A stretch of 64,000 bases of DNA from Cristatella mucedo. Taxonomy: Eukaryota > Bryozoa > Phylactolaemata > Cristatellidae. Of the stretch, positions 22,641-32,644 are shown one piece after another. The notes beneath the pieces were generated by a model. It had not been told where the DNA came from. It made no database searches and saw only the letters and a program-made list of their open reading frames with translations. The position numbers and the translations under genes are program-made. The stretch is from NCBI GenBank assembly GCA_009760855.2, contig WPIO01000047.1, forward strand, positions 124,001-188,000. The letters run 5' to 3'. Each line of letters begins with the position of its first letter. Position 1 is the stretch's first letter.

Positions 22641-23870
22641 GACACTGTCGTAACAGTAGAGGTTGACGGAAAGCTTAAGGAGGATAGCTCACCCATACGC
22701 CCCAATGGTATTGCTATCTGGTGCCCATCCTTGACACGTGTTTTGGTCCTCCGAGTGGCAGCTCGAGACTGAGAATACTCAATGTACTCATTTCAGTAAG
22801 TGTCTCGGGGGGGGGGGACAGCCACCACGTGACACTTTACCAGCAACAACGCACAAGGTTCAAATGCAGAAATTGTATGTTTCAGCGCTATGTCTTCACT
22901 GTGATCAGGGCCACGACTTTAAAATCCGAGTGACAAGTTTCGTCTGTCAAACTATTAGTATGCAACGGAGCAGCTCTCAGGCTAGCCGCGATATTAGCCC
23001 TTGCCTTAGTGGGTCTGACTAGGGTACCTGGAGCAACCGTAGCGGGCGGACTAGCCAAGAAGAATTGGGTAGGGGGACACATTAGTTAAACCGGGAGCGG
23101 AGCGAGGCGTCAGTTGACAACGAGATCCGCTCAGGTTAGAATAGAGCTTGGGTAGACAAAGAGCGGTCAGGATGTGGACCGACTACTGTGCTCCATTAGA
23201 CAAAGAGCGGAAGGATGGCAAGCTGGCGGAGGAGCCATCTAATAAATTACAGGCAGACGCGAATAGGCCGATGACGGACACCGAGAGCTAGGGTCCGACA
23301 AAAATAGCAGCTACGCTCAAGGTCAAGAGGCGGGGAGAGAGATAAATATAAAAGAGACGACTGACAGAGCTCCGGTCTGCAGCTTGGTAGTCGAGGCGAG
23401 ACTACGCTTCGAGAGCACGAGAGACGAACCTACGGCGACGAACAGCTAAGTGCAACTTAGACTGCGCAGTTGTGTTCTGCCGGCTACTCAGTTAGCTGCT
23501 CGTATCTTGGGGTGCTGTAGCAACCCGCCTTCGCATACGCTAGCGACGTGTGCACAGGTTAGTGTATTATACGCGGGCTTCGGGAGTTCGCGAAGTTAAC
23601 TCCGTCGGTCCGGTACGCGCCGCGTAAACGCACAGGGTAGTTGGTTATACTCGGGCTTCGGGAGTTCGCACAGTTAACTCCGTCGGTCCGGTGCGCGCCG
23701 CGTAAAGCGCTTGCGCCGGCGCGTAACCACTACTAACAGGCCCACAATAAACTATTGCTTTCGGCACCCAGTTGCGGCCGCCTGTGTTTTAACCGCACTG
23801 CAGCGCTGCATCACACAGTCCACCGGTAGAGAACCGGGGGACGAGCTTCTGCGCGGTTACAAGTATACTA
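22641..23870 (+). promoter_or_regulatory. GC-rich, promoter-like or LTR-like block
   Basis: GC- and CpG-richer than its surroundings. A TATA-like ATAAATATAAAAG lies at about 23,341-23,353, followed 30-50 bp later by CTGCAGCTTGGTAGTCGAGG. Two 78 bp tandem units lie at 23,552-23,706, and AATAAA is present near 23,745. This layout would fit an LTR (U3-TATA-R-AATAAA-U5) or a host promoter, but no TG..CA ends with target duplication and no second copy were found. Confidence 0.35.
23552..23706 (+). repeat. Two tandem 78 bp GC-rich units
   Basis: Each unit runs from GCACAGG through GGGCTTCGGGAGTTCGC and GTTAACTCCGTCGGTCCGGT to CGCGCCGCGTAAA. They differ at a few positions. Confidence 0.9.
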
Positions 23871-23926
23871 TTATATTATTATATATTATGTTATATTATA
23901 TTATATTATATCATTATATTATTACT
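23866..23926. repeat. AT-rich (TATTA)n-like tract
   Basis: Simple ATTATATT repeats immediately after the GC-rich block. Confidence 0.8.
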
Positions 23927-24239
23927 ACTATAGTATTAGTCTGGAACCACAGCATACCACACTCAGAGAGGCGGCGTAGTGGAGAGCAAACTAACCAAAT
24001 GCTGTTAATTATACTACTATTTACGAGCACATGTCACGGTACCATGTTAACCTACCAGCAGCATGTACAAGTAGTGCTGTGAATTAACAAGTGCTGCGGG
24101 AAGTAAATGCAACTCCCTCGTACCCCTCTATTTTAGCTCTAGATAGCTAGTGAGTAACATGCATGTTTTCATCCACATATCTATCAACGTATCCATCGAG
24201 ATATACCTAAGCGAGAACGGTGCTATGTAAGTTATCGGC

Positions 24240-24860
24240 ATTTATGATAACAATAATGATAATACGATTATATAGCACCCTAAGAGAACTTCGTCGTTTA
24301 CTAGGTGCATTGCATGCACTGGAAATGAATCACGCCAATAAGGCATGTGATAACATACACAGCGCCAGCATTGGTCATAGGCAAACAAAGTACAATGCAG
24401 ACGGACCTAGCGTATTCTGTGAGGAAAATATGCATTTGTAGCTTCTGTTTAAATTTCTTCAAGTCAGGGTACGTCGGGACGTCAGTCGGGAGCAAGCTCC
24501 AGGCTTTGGGAGCATAACAAATACATGAATTGTGTCCAAACGATTTGAGGATGGTTAGAGCCAATGCTCAAAGACATTAGTCAGTAGGGTGGGAGGTACA
24601 AAGCAAAAGCCTGACTAGGAAGTATCTCGGGTAAGAGTTAGGCGGGAGCAAGAGAATCAAGGGAACTACACTAGAGTGGCTGATCCTTGAAGTCGAAATG
24701 CTTCCTTAATGGAGTGCCAGTGCATATTTTTGAGACTGCTGCAATGCAGCTGTTCGATGCTGAATGCAATCAAGCCTAAATGCGGACTTGTGCAACAATC
24801 TTCCACCACACGAAGTATGACCTCCGAATAGCGAGCTGCACCATTAATGGTGCATCAAAG
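24240..24860 (-). mobile_element. LINE-A copy, degraded
   Basis: Tail (AATGATAATACGATTATATA, hairpin with AGAGAACTT), then 3' UTR and RT C-terminus in reverse (CTCCAGGCTTTGGGAGCATA encodes the APKAWSLLP segment). Several indels. Confidence 0.8.
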
Positions 24861-25530
24861 AAGCCGCAAATGAAGGTTGCAAAAACTTACTTGTATTTTT
24901 GGGATATCGCTGCCATAATTAGCGAAGATCAACGTTAAATAAGTAGGCCCCTAATAGCAAGATGAAATAGCGGCGGGACTCTCCGGTATAGGACAACTCC
25001 GGGAAAAACCAAGTTTTTCCATCGCTGCCATAATTTCAGACCAGTACTGCTAAACATAAGGGAGTTCCGAACAATTTTTCAAATTACACCCAAAATCTGA
25101 TGGACCGTATCTTGTACCGATTGACTGCTTTTTTAGCTATTGCATGGCAATTCAACAGGCGAACTCAAGCGAGCTCAACTAATAGTGGGAGGGGTTGACG
25201 CAGTTTCTTACCTCCCATCAATTTGCTCAATCAGTTGCTCTTAGAGATACTAATGATTGAAGCTTGATGCTTGAAATAGTATCCAAATGTATAAACATAA
25301 CGAATTTAACGTAAATAAACTCTATGTAATTTTGTAGGGCTCGCTGATTTGTATTTCCGGTCGCTCAGACCGGAGAGTTTCGGGCCGTGAGGAAACCTGT
25401 TGGGCGAGCGATGTCAGGCCGGCGAGTGTATTCGCTTTAGGCGGAGAGCTGTTGCACCTCCTCACGACAGATGACTATCTCGCGAGAAAAGCGTTTGGTC
25501 GCCGATCAGGCCGCACTTGCCGACGCGCGA
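24861..25530. other. No supported feature
   Basis: Holds CGGTCGCTCAGACCG near 25,360, a small perfect palindromic stretch, and otherwise no recognised gene or repeat. Confidence 0.35.
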
Positions 25531-25682
25531 TTGCCGAGCTGGTTTGGTCTAGCGGTTAAGGTGCTTGCCCCGACCAAGGTCTGACTGAGGTCGTGCGCTG
25601 AAGCCCTGAGGCATATGTAAAGCGCCTGAATAGAGATTAAGTTCTCTTGGGGCGTTATATAACCGAATTATATTATATTATT
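25531..25682 (+). mobile_element. SINE-1 copy
   Basis: GCCGAGCTGGTTTGGTCTAG, CCCCGACCAAGGTCTGACTG, AAGCGCCTGAATAGAGATTA, ending in TTATATTATATTATT. It lies about 280 bp left of the virus-like polymerase. Confidence 0.9.
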
Positions 25683-25721
25683 CTTCGGCAGTCGTGCCCC
25701 GGAGCCCAGGCAGCCGTGTCC

Positions 25722-25847
25722 CGGGTAGTTATGTTTTGAACGTTATAGAGCCTAGGGCTCAGCCTCGACCCTCAATCTCGCTGTCGTTCGATCGAGTGTC
25801 TTCGTCTGAGACCCAAGTCTCTATAACTTTCAAAACCAAACTACTCG
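25722..25847. repeat. Imperfect inverted repeat, about 41 bp arms
   Basis: Left arm 25,722-25,762 and right arm 25,806-25,847 pair with a few mismatches and one indel: TTTTGAACGTTATAGAG on the left against CTCTATAACTTTCAAAA on the right. The loop is about 43 bp and contains CGTTCGATCGAG. It could form a cruciform or RNA hairpin next to the AT-rich cluster. Confidence 0.7.
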
Positions 25848-25946
25848 CTCAACTCTAGACTCGCTCTGCTCGGCATGGTGTTTTCACCTACTTCGTTGTT
25901 TATATTACTGCACTCAAACATAACAAAATTTGATTTAAAGAAAAAA

Positions 25947-25955
25947 TTTATATAG
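25947..25955 (+). promoter_or_regulatory. TTTATATAG motif before the polymerase
   Basis: TTTATATAG ends 8 bases before the polymerase ATG (25,964). The same or a similar motif precedes most other genes of the cluster, so it is likely a core promoter element of this element. Confidence 0.55.
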
Positions 25956-25963
25956 TATAAGAT

Positions 25964-28900
25964 ATGTCTAACAATGATTATGTTATGCGACGTGAGGGTG
26001 AAAATTTTAGCGATCACGCTAGACGTGTTAGAGAAGAAGTACGAAAAAGAACAGGGCTTTTGCCTAAGTATCCATTTTCAAAGGCTAGTTTAGATAAAAT
26101 GATGTCTAGCTTGCAAGTTATTCCAAATGCAAAAGTAGAAATTCCTCTCAAAAGTAAAGAAGTAAAGAATATACAATGGTCATTTGAGAGAGAATCAAGA
26201 AGATTAATGAGAAATGAGGAGAATGGTTTGTTTTTAGGCAAAATGTCATCTGACGGTAAGTTTATGGACTATGAGTATGTTGGTTTAGATAGAAGTGAAA
26301 TAGACTTTGATAAAATTTATGATAGAACTGCCGATGGGCTTATTAGAGTGATAAGGGACATACTCAAAAACAAGAAAGATCTAAAAATGACAATGATTGT
26401 ATCTCCAATTATAGAATCGGAAAACGGAGCCTTTTGCTATCAGCCATTTTCTGGCATACCTAATGTAAAGATAAATAGGTCTAGTAACATTGAGTCTATT
26501 ATTAAAATGCAGTTCGCTTCTTTTAAGGAAAGGATTGAAGAATGGCTAGAGAAAGGATCTAGTTGGAGTCTGTCTGCAATTAATGCTTTATATGCAAAGT
26601 TTACTCATTTTAGACATCGTTTTGGAGGGAGTTATTTACCTATGCCTATAGGATTAGAGAAAAAGAGGTCAACATTGAATATAAAGAATGAATCAGATAA
26701 CTGTTGCGCATTGTGGTGTGTATTAAGATTTCTTCATCCTAGAGATAATCATCCAGAGTCAATCGCAGATCTTAATAAGATACTTTTTGAAAAATATAAT
26801 CACCTTATTCCTACTTTGACAAACTTGTTTAATGTAAGACCTGGATATTCTCAAGCGTTAAGTATTTCAGATATACCTACTTTAGCAAAACTATTTGACA
26901 CTACAATAAATGTTTATGAGTATTGCAGCAGAGATTTAAGCCCACTTCTTATAGTTGATGAGGAAAATGAGAAGCACTTAGATCTTCTTTTATATAGCAA
27001 TGAAGATAAAACAGTCTCTCATTATGTAATCATTAAGAATGTTAATGGACTTTGCAGAATCTCAAAGGGATTTGGCTCTCAACTAACTTGTAAGAGATGT
27101 ATCTGCAGATTTTATTCTCAATATAAACTTGCACAACATATTGATGCATGTAAGAAAGGAAATGATGGCAGGTCTAGAATAAAAATGCCTGAGGAAGGAG
27201 AAAAGTGCTACTTTAAGGAATTCTCAAAAACATTATGGTGTCCTTTTGTTGCTTATGCAGACTTTGAATGTTTGCTTGGTGATGTAAGAAAGACTGATAA
27301 GGAAGATAGTAGTATTCCAAAAGGTTCTTTTCAAAAACACATTCCATATTCAAGCGCATATACAATTATAGACTACAAAGGAAAAAGAAAAAGTTTTAAT
27401 TTACTAAAGGGACCAAATAATGTAAGAGATTTAGTAAAAACTCTATTAGAAGAAGTAGATTCAATCAAAAAAGAGTTGATAGAGATTCTTCCTAAGTACA
27501 AGAAATACGATTATAAGACTATGACTAGTGAAGAGAAAAAAGAATACAATTCAGCAAATGTCTGTTATATTTGCAATTTAGAATTAAAAGATGATAAGGT
27601 TCTAGATCACTGTCATCTTGCTGGCAAATATCGAGGTGCTGCACACAACGAGTGTAATCTTAATGTTAGTATTAATCCAGAAAAGTTTAAGCTTCCTGTA
27701 TTTACACATAATCTAAAAGGATATGATTCACACTTGTTAGTTCAAGAGTTTCATGGTCAAAAACTTAAAAAAAGTGTAATTGCAAATAATATGGAAAAAT
27801 ATATAAACATTGAAATCGGAGCTCTTAGTTTTAGAGATTCACTTCAGCTGATGAATAAAGGACAGTCAGATTTAGTTAATAATGTTGTTAAGTCAAAGAA
27901 ACCTCTAACATATACTAGGGGGAATTCTCTATGCTTAGCGATAAAGAATTTGAATTGTTATCTGCAAAGGGAGTTCTTCCTTATGAATATCTTGATTCTT
28001 TCTCGAAGTTAGAAGATAAAAGTTTGCCTCCAATAAAAAGTTTGTATAGTACATTAAACGATAGCAACATTGGAGAAAAGGATTATGATAGAGCACAAGA
28101 AGTGTGGAAATTAATGAAGAAGATTGACCCACTAACTGAAGATACATTAGAAAAATATAGTGATATTTATCTCAAAATGGATGTTTTTCAACTAACCGAT
28201 GTTTTTCAACATTTTAGGCATCTCTCAAAAAGAATTGATGGTCTAGATCCTGCTAACTTTTTTACTGCTCCTGGTTTAACTTGGTGTGCAGGTTTAAGAT
28301 TTTTAAAAGTTAGATTAGATTTATTATCAAACTTTGAAGACTTTAATTTCTTTGAGAGTGCAATCAGAGGAGGTATAACGCAAGCATCTTGCAGGCATGT
28401 TAAGGCGAACAACCAAATGGCATCTAATTATGATAGCACAAAGAAGAAGAGTTGGCTACTCTATGTTGATGCAAATTCTCTTTATGCAACAGCGATGACT
28501 CAATTCCTACCAACAAGTAATTTTAAGTTTTTAGATGAGAAGCAGATTAAATCATTTACAAACAAAATACTAGGAATAAAAGAAAATTCAAATACTGGCT
28601 ATGCTTTTGAGGTGGACATGCACTGCCCGAAGGATTTACATAGTGTTTATTCTGATTATCCTCTTTTACCTATTAAGAGAGAGGTTGCAAAAGATGAGTA
28701 TTCATCTTATCAAAATAAAACTTTAGCTAAAGACGATCATGAAAGCAAAGTTGAGAAGTTGATTCTTGATCTTAAACCAAGAGAAAAGTACATAATCCAC
28801 TACAGAAATTTACAGTTTGCCTTAGAAAGAGGGTATATATTAACAAAGATACATAGAGTAATGAGTCTTTCGCAAAGCAATTGGTTGAGTGGTTACATTA

Positions 28901-28997
28901 AAAATAACATTGAGAGAAGAAAAAATGCAAAAGATGAGTTTGAAAAAGAATATTATAAGTTAAAAAATAATGCATTCTTTGGAAAGACAATGGAAAA

Positions 28998-29073
<76 letters not shown>

Positions 29074-30024
29074 AACATTGAGTTATTTGATTTAAAGTTT
29101 GACAAGGATGTTGAAACATCAAATAAAAGAGTTATGAGTGCAAGATTTAAAGATAGAAGACTTTTCAACATGGATCTTGTTGGAATAGAAACGACAAAGC
29201 CTGAAGTATATCTTAACAATCCTATTTACTTAGGTTTTGCTATTCTTGAGATATCAAAATTAGTAATGCAAGACTTTATTATAATACAATGAAAGATAAT
29301 TATGGAGATGGGCTTACACTTGCATATACTGATACTGATTCTTTAGTCATGAAGATAAATACAGAGGATGTTTATAAGGACTTTGAGAATTATATAGATT
29401 ATCTAGATCTTTCTGGTTATCCAAAAAATCAGGAAGTGTGGAAATTAGAAGGATTTGAGAAAATGATGAAAGAAAACAAAGGGAAGCTTAGGAAAATTTA
29501 AAGATGAGATCTCAGAGAAATATACAATTGACTCAGAAACAAAAGATTTCATTAGAGATAAAAATGGAATTATGATAGAGAATTCTGTTGTACTAGATAA
29601 GAGAGTTTTCTTAAGACCGAAATTATATTCTATGCAAATAGCAGTTTAAACAAATAATGGTATAGAAGTGAAGTCTTCAGCAAAGAAAGCTAAAGGTACA
29701 AAAAAGGATGTTGTAAAGAAATATTTATCACATTCAGATTATTTAGGATGTCTTGAGACTGGCAAAGATGTTTATCGCAATCAATCGAGATTTCAAACAA
29801 GAAATCATCATATTTATACTATAACACAAACAAAAAAAGCACTATCAGCCTTTGATTCAAAATGATACAGGTTAGACTGTGGAATCTGCAGTTATGCTTA
29901 TGGTCACTATAGAATCGCTGATGCATTGAGTAACAATCTAAATCCAGGACGATGTAATACTTGTGATATTGGTGAATTAAAGAATATTAAAGCAACTAAT
30001 ATAGATGCCAAAACGAAAGAGTGA
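25964..30024 (+). pseudogene. polB: Protein-primed family B DNA polymerase (Polinton/adintovirus type), broken
   Basis: About 1,350 codons in several frames. The first frame (25,964-28,012) has an N-terminal NCCALWCVLRFLHP region and a C2H2-like finger (CKRCICRF..H). It continues with the exonuclease motif YADFECLL and an endonuclease-VII-like zinc module (CYICNLELKDD..DHCHLAGKYRG..H..C). NLKGYDSHLL (exonuclease II) follows. The second frame (27,931-29,292) carries YVDANSLYATAM (palm motif A) and KLKNNAFFGKTMENV (motif B). The third frame (29,289-29,501) has YTDTDSL (motif C). The C-terminal HHIYTITQTKKALS block follows at 29,668-29,865. Breaks: frameshifts near 27,918 (G run), 29,275 (T run) and 29,490; stops TAA 29,647-29,649 and TGA 29,863-29,865. 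A (GA)n tract is expanded in frame after motif B. The domain order is that of polymerases in Polintons/Mavericks and adintoviruses, which copy linear DNA from a terminal protein. AT-rich and intronless, unlike the flanks. Confidence 0.93.
29003..29071 (+). repeat. (GA)n microsatellite inside the polymerase gene
   Basis: About 69 bp of GA repeat directly after TMENVR, translated as an Arg-Glu run and still in frame with VNIELFD. The family normally has only a short charged link here, so the tract is an expansion. Confidence 0.95.
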
Positions 30025-30172
30025 AAATATAATTGAACCTGAATCAAAAGTAAAAGTTAAACATGATATTCGAGAAACAACAAAAGAGTTACATGAATTA
30101 CAAATAGAAATGGAGTATGACAGAGCAGAAGAAGAGATAATTTTTGAGATAGCAGGAATAAATTTATATTAA
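30005..30172 (+). CDS. Small basic/charged protein, 55 aa, virus-like cluster
   Basis: Begins MPKRKSENI, a nuclear-localisation-like basic start, then a charged helix-prone stretch rich in Glu and Lys (TKELHELQIEMEYDRAEEE). It starts inside the last 20 bases of the polymerase frame and is preceded directly by TAATATAG, the cluster's promoter-like motif. Intact frame, but short. No homologue recognised. A terminal-protein or DNA-binding role would be speculation. Confidence 0.5.
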   Translation: MPKRKSENIIEPESKVKVKHDIRETTKELHELQIEMEYDRAEEEIIFEIAGINLY

Positions 30173-30197
30173 AAAAATAAAATTCATTATTATAGAA

Positions 30198-30359
30198 ATG
30201 GAAAATGTTGAATATGAATCTGAATATGAAGAGTCCGACAGCGATGATCCTGATTACAATCCAGAAGAATCAGAATACGAAAGTAAATATGAAAGTGATG
30301 AATATGAAAGTGAAGATGAATATGAATACAACTACGTAAATGAAGAAGATGAACTATAA
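30198..30359 (+). CDS. Small acidic Glu/Tyr/Ser-rich protein, 53 aa
   Basis: Composition is dominated by Glu, Tyr, Ser and Asp in a loose YESE/YESK repeat, with almost no hydrophobic residues. Probably disordered. It starts 3 bases after a TTATTATAG motif and ends 21 bases before the next gene. Low-complexity acidic proteins of this type occur in many DNA viruses, but no family can be assigned. Confidence 0.5.
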   Translation: MENVEYESEYEESDSDDPDYNPEESEYESKYESDEYESEDEYEYNYVNEEDEL

Positions 30360-30370
30360 AAAAATTTATA

Positions 30371-30379
30371 TTTATATAG
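30371..30379 (+). promoter_or_regulatory. TTTATATAG motif
   Basis: Exact TTTATATAG, one base before the ATG at 30,381. Confidence 0.55.
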
Positions 30380-30380
30380 A

Positions 30381-30680
30381 ATGGATATTTCAAGAATTCT
30401 TAGTTGTGAACAGTCAAGAGATATGGCTCTTAAAATTTGTCTGCAAAAATTAAAGAAAGTAGATCAAAGAAGTGTCAAGCATTCACTTGACAAACTTATT
30501 CCTGATTTAGATTGCTCGTATATTAGTGTTCTTGTTGAGATTTGTGATACTTGCGATAAACTAATGGAATGTAAAAGTAAAATAAATGAAATGCTAGTAG
30601 AAGCAGAAAAGAAATCAAAAGCTCCAAAAACTAAACAGGGTGTTCAGATTAATTTTTTATATTTTTTTATAATAGTATAG
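30381..30680 (+). CDS. Hypothetical protein, 99 aa, virus-like cluster
   Basis: Begins MDISRILSCEQSRDMALKIC. The first 80 residues look alpha-helical and contain several cysteines (C9, C20, C56, C60, C69). A Lys-rich segment EKKSKAPKTKQG follows, and a hydrophobic end INFLYFFIIV probably comes from read-in to AT-rich spacer. It lies in an array of genes spaced 5-25 bp apart. Not recognised. Confidence 0.55.
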   Translation: MDISRILSCEQSRDMALKICLQKLKKVDQRSVKHSLDKLIPDLDCSYISVLVEICDTCDKLMECKSKINEMLVEAEKKSKAPKTKQGVQINFLYFFIIV

Positions 30681-30684
30681 GAAA

Positions 30685-31212
30685 ATGTCGGCAGCAAATG
30701 AAGTATCTGATCCCAATTTTGCTACATCTACAACTCTGCTGAAAGCATATGTTGACTACCTTGTAAAGTCTAGAATGACTGCTTATGATCAACAAACACT
30801 CGACTCAGATATCTCAATTATGACAGATACGTCTGTTAAAAAGTTTTATATTGATGAGTGCGACATTGAAGCACAAAAGGCAATCGATTCTGGAATGGCA
30901 AGTATAACAACTGACCTTGAAGCAACAGTTAGAACTAAAGTTGATACTCTTCTTGATACACCTGGAGAAATTTCTAGTTATACTACATGGATTGCTAGCC
31001 AGCTACCAACTCTCTCAACAGCTATCTCAGGCGTTGCAGGAATTAAACCAGATATCTCTGGAATTGTTAAGGATGAATGCTATACAATTCTACCTGATAT
31101 ATCTGATGGAACAAGTGCCAGACAAAAGGCAGCACTTGCTGCTCTTGCTGCGCCAACTGTTACAGATCCAACTGCTCCAGTTTCTGATACAATTCCTTCA
31201 ACAACTTTATAA
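30685..31212 (+). CDS. Hypothetical helical protein, 175 aa, virus-like cluster
   Basis: Intact frame starting MSAANEVSDPNFATSTTLL after a TTTATAATAG/TATAG motif. Residues 15-110 are rich in Thr, Asp, Ile and Leu and look mainly helical. The C-terminus is Ala/Thr/Pro-rich (QKAALAALAAPTVTD..). No signal peptide or zinc motif. The position between replication and fibre genes suggests a structural or accessory role, but nothing in the sequence proves it. Confidence 0.65.
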   Translation: MSAANEVSDPNFATSTTLLKAYVDYLVKSRMTAYDQQTLDSDISIMTDTSVKKFYIDECDIEAQKAIDSGMASITTDLEATVRTKVDTLLDTPGEISSYTTWIASQLPTLSTAISGVAGIKPDISGIVKDECYTILPDISDGTSARQKAALAALAAPTVTDPTAPVSDTIPSTTL

Positions 31213-31220
31213 TTAACTTA

Positions 31221-31229
31221 TTTATATAG
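31221..31229 (+). promoter_or_regulatory. TTTATATAG motif
   Basis: Exact TTTATATAG, three bases before the ATG at 31,233. Confidence 0.55.
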
Positions 31230-31232
31230 AAA

Positions 31233-31620
31233 ATGAATGTAGAAACTAGAAGTAAAGATTGTCTAACAGTAGCACAAGGTCAACAGTTTACTAATATAAA
31301 AATTTGCTCTTATCCAATGGTAAGAATTAAAGATATTAGAAGTACACTATTAGAAGCATTAAATTAGTTTTAGAATATAAAGCTTTAAGAGTAGATCATC
31401 CAGAAAAAGAAAGGGCATATATATTTTCAAAAGTTAGAGATAGATCAATCTTTTCAGAGTTTCTTAAAGATTTGAAAATAGATAAAATAAATAGTCTTAA
31501 ATTAGAAGCATACTCTAAAAAATAGAGTTAACAAAACAATTAACAGCAAAAGAATGTAGTATAGCAACAGAGTTTATTAAAGAAAGTTTAGAATTGAAGG
31601 TTGAAAGCAGTAGGAGGTGA
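31233..31620 (+). pseudogene. Hypothetical protein, about 128 codons, frameshifted
   Basis: The first frame (31,233-31,367) starts MNVETRSKDCLTVAQG. The coding-like signal moves to another frame at about 31,365 (LEYKALRVDHPEKERAY..) and again at the A run near 31,520 (ELTKQLTAKECSIATEF..), ending in TGA at 31,618. Charged and helix-rich. Its last 30 bases overlap, tail to tail, the end of the convergent fibre gene. Family not recognised. Confidence 0.5.
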
Positions 31621-32644
31621 TACACTAACAACCATTCTACTAACAGCATCATAATTCTCTGCACCTGAAGTATTAATTGAATTCAGAGTTGAGTGTATTA
31701 TATCGCCAAATAAATCAATCTAAATAACATCTAAATCACTTGGAGTTACAAGATTAATATAATTTAAAACAGGAAACTCAATAGTCATAATTAATACAAA
31801 ACCAAGAATATAATCGTAAGTATAATAAGCTTGTATATAATCACTTAATAATAATATGTAATCACTTTCAAAACCATAGTATGTAATATTAAGAAAATTA
31901 GAAATTAAGAAATTTGGCGAGTAAAGTTTGCGATAATAGTTTCTAACAATAAAATTTTTTCCAATTATATAAGATATAACGAATTGTATTTTAACATTCG
32001 AATAATTTACTCTTGTCAAATTAATATCTTTTAATATAATTGATCTACCACTTGTTTCTATAGAAGTAGTTGTCAGTTTGAAGTTATCAGAAATTGTATA
32101 ATATTGTGAGCGAAAACCCCTTGCAACATCATAAATATCCTTTATTTTTATTTTTAGTTTTAAATAATTTAGTTTTTTTTCTTGCTGGTATATCGAATAA
32201 TCTAGCTAAAGATGAAATGTTACCGCTAGAAAGATTATTTATACTATCAACATTCAATATTCCTAACATTTTTGAGATAGGTGTTTTTTTTAGGTAAAAC
32301 ATTTCAATAGAAAGTCCTATGAAACAGTCAACAGGCATATGAGTTGTAACTGCATCTGCACTTAAGGTTCCAGTAATAGTATCTAGAACTCCTGCTTTTT
32401 GATCAGTATAATCTTTTGTTGCAATATCATTTCCATTAGTTGGATTTGTTACATTAACATATTTTTTTGAGTTTGCAAATATGTTTCCTCTTACAACTTG
32501 ATCTGAATCTTTTCTTACATAGTTGTTATCGACAAATAATTTTCCAACAGCTTCCAATGTGTCTATATTATTTCCAATGTTTAATATTCTATTTTCAGAC
32601 ATATTCAATGTACCAGTCATCTGTAAATCTTTTCTGTTAAGCAT
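31588..32644 (-). pseudogene. Phage-tail-fibre-like protein 1, broken
   Basis: Starts MLNRKDLQMTGTLNMSENRI. The N-terminal half (32,129-32,644) holds shaft motifs of the NMxxNRIxNL..DxxAxxKxYVD type known from phage tail fibres. After a frameshift in an A-rich run near 32,140, a distinct beta-rich C-terminal region continues (IKDIYDVARGFRSQYYT onward). It is interrupted by one TAG at 31,720-31,722 and ends at 31,588. Its ATG abuts the stop of fibre 2 with no spacer. A TTTATATAG motif (32,656-32,664, minus) lies inside the end of fibre 2. Likely role, by analogy: a trimeric receptor-binding or attachment fibre. Confidence 0.7.

Noticed and set aside
25531-25600. tRNA gene
   Set aside because: The tRNA-like A and B boxes are the head of SINE-1; the sequence runs on into the SINE body and LINE-type tail with no acceptor-stem pairing.
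25722-25847. Terminal inverted repeat of the virus-like element
   Set aside because: Both arms lie on the same side of the cluster and no matching sequence was found near 35.5 kb, so it is only a local inverted repeat.
29260-29510. Programmed ribosomal frameshifting in the polymerase
   Set aside because: The breaks need different shifts at several places and are accompanied by plain stop codons; no slippery heptamer plus pseudoknot pattern is evident.
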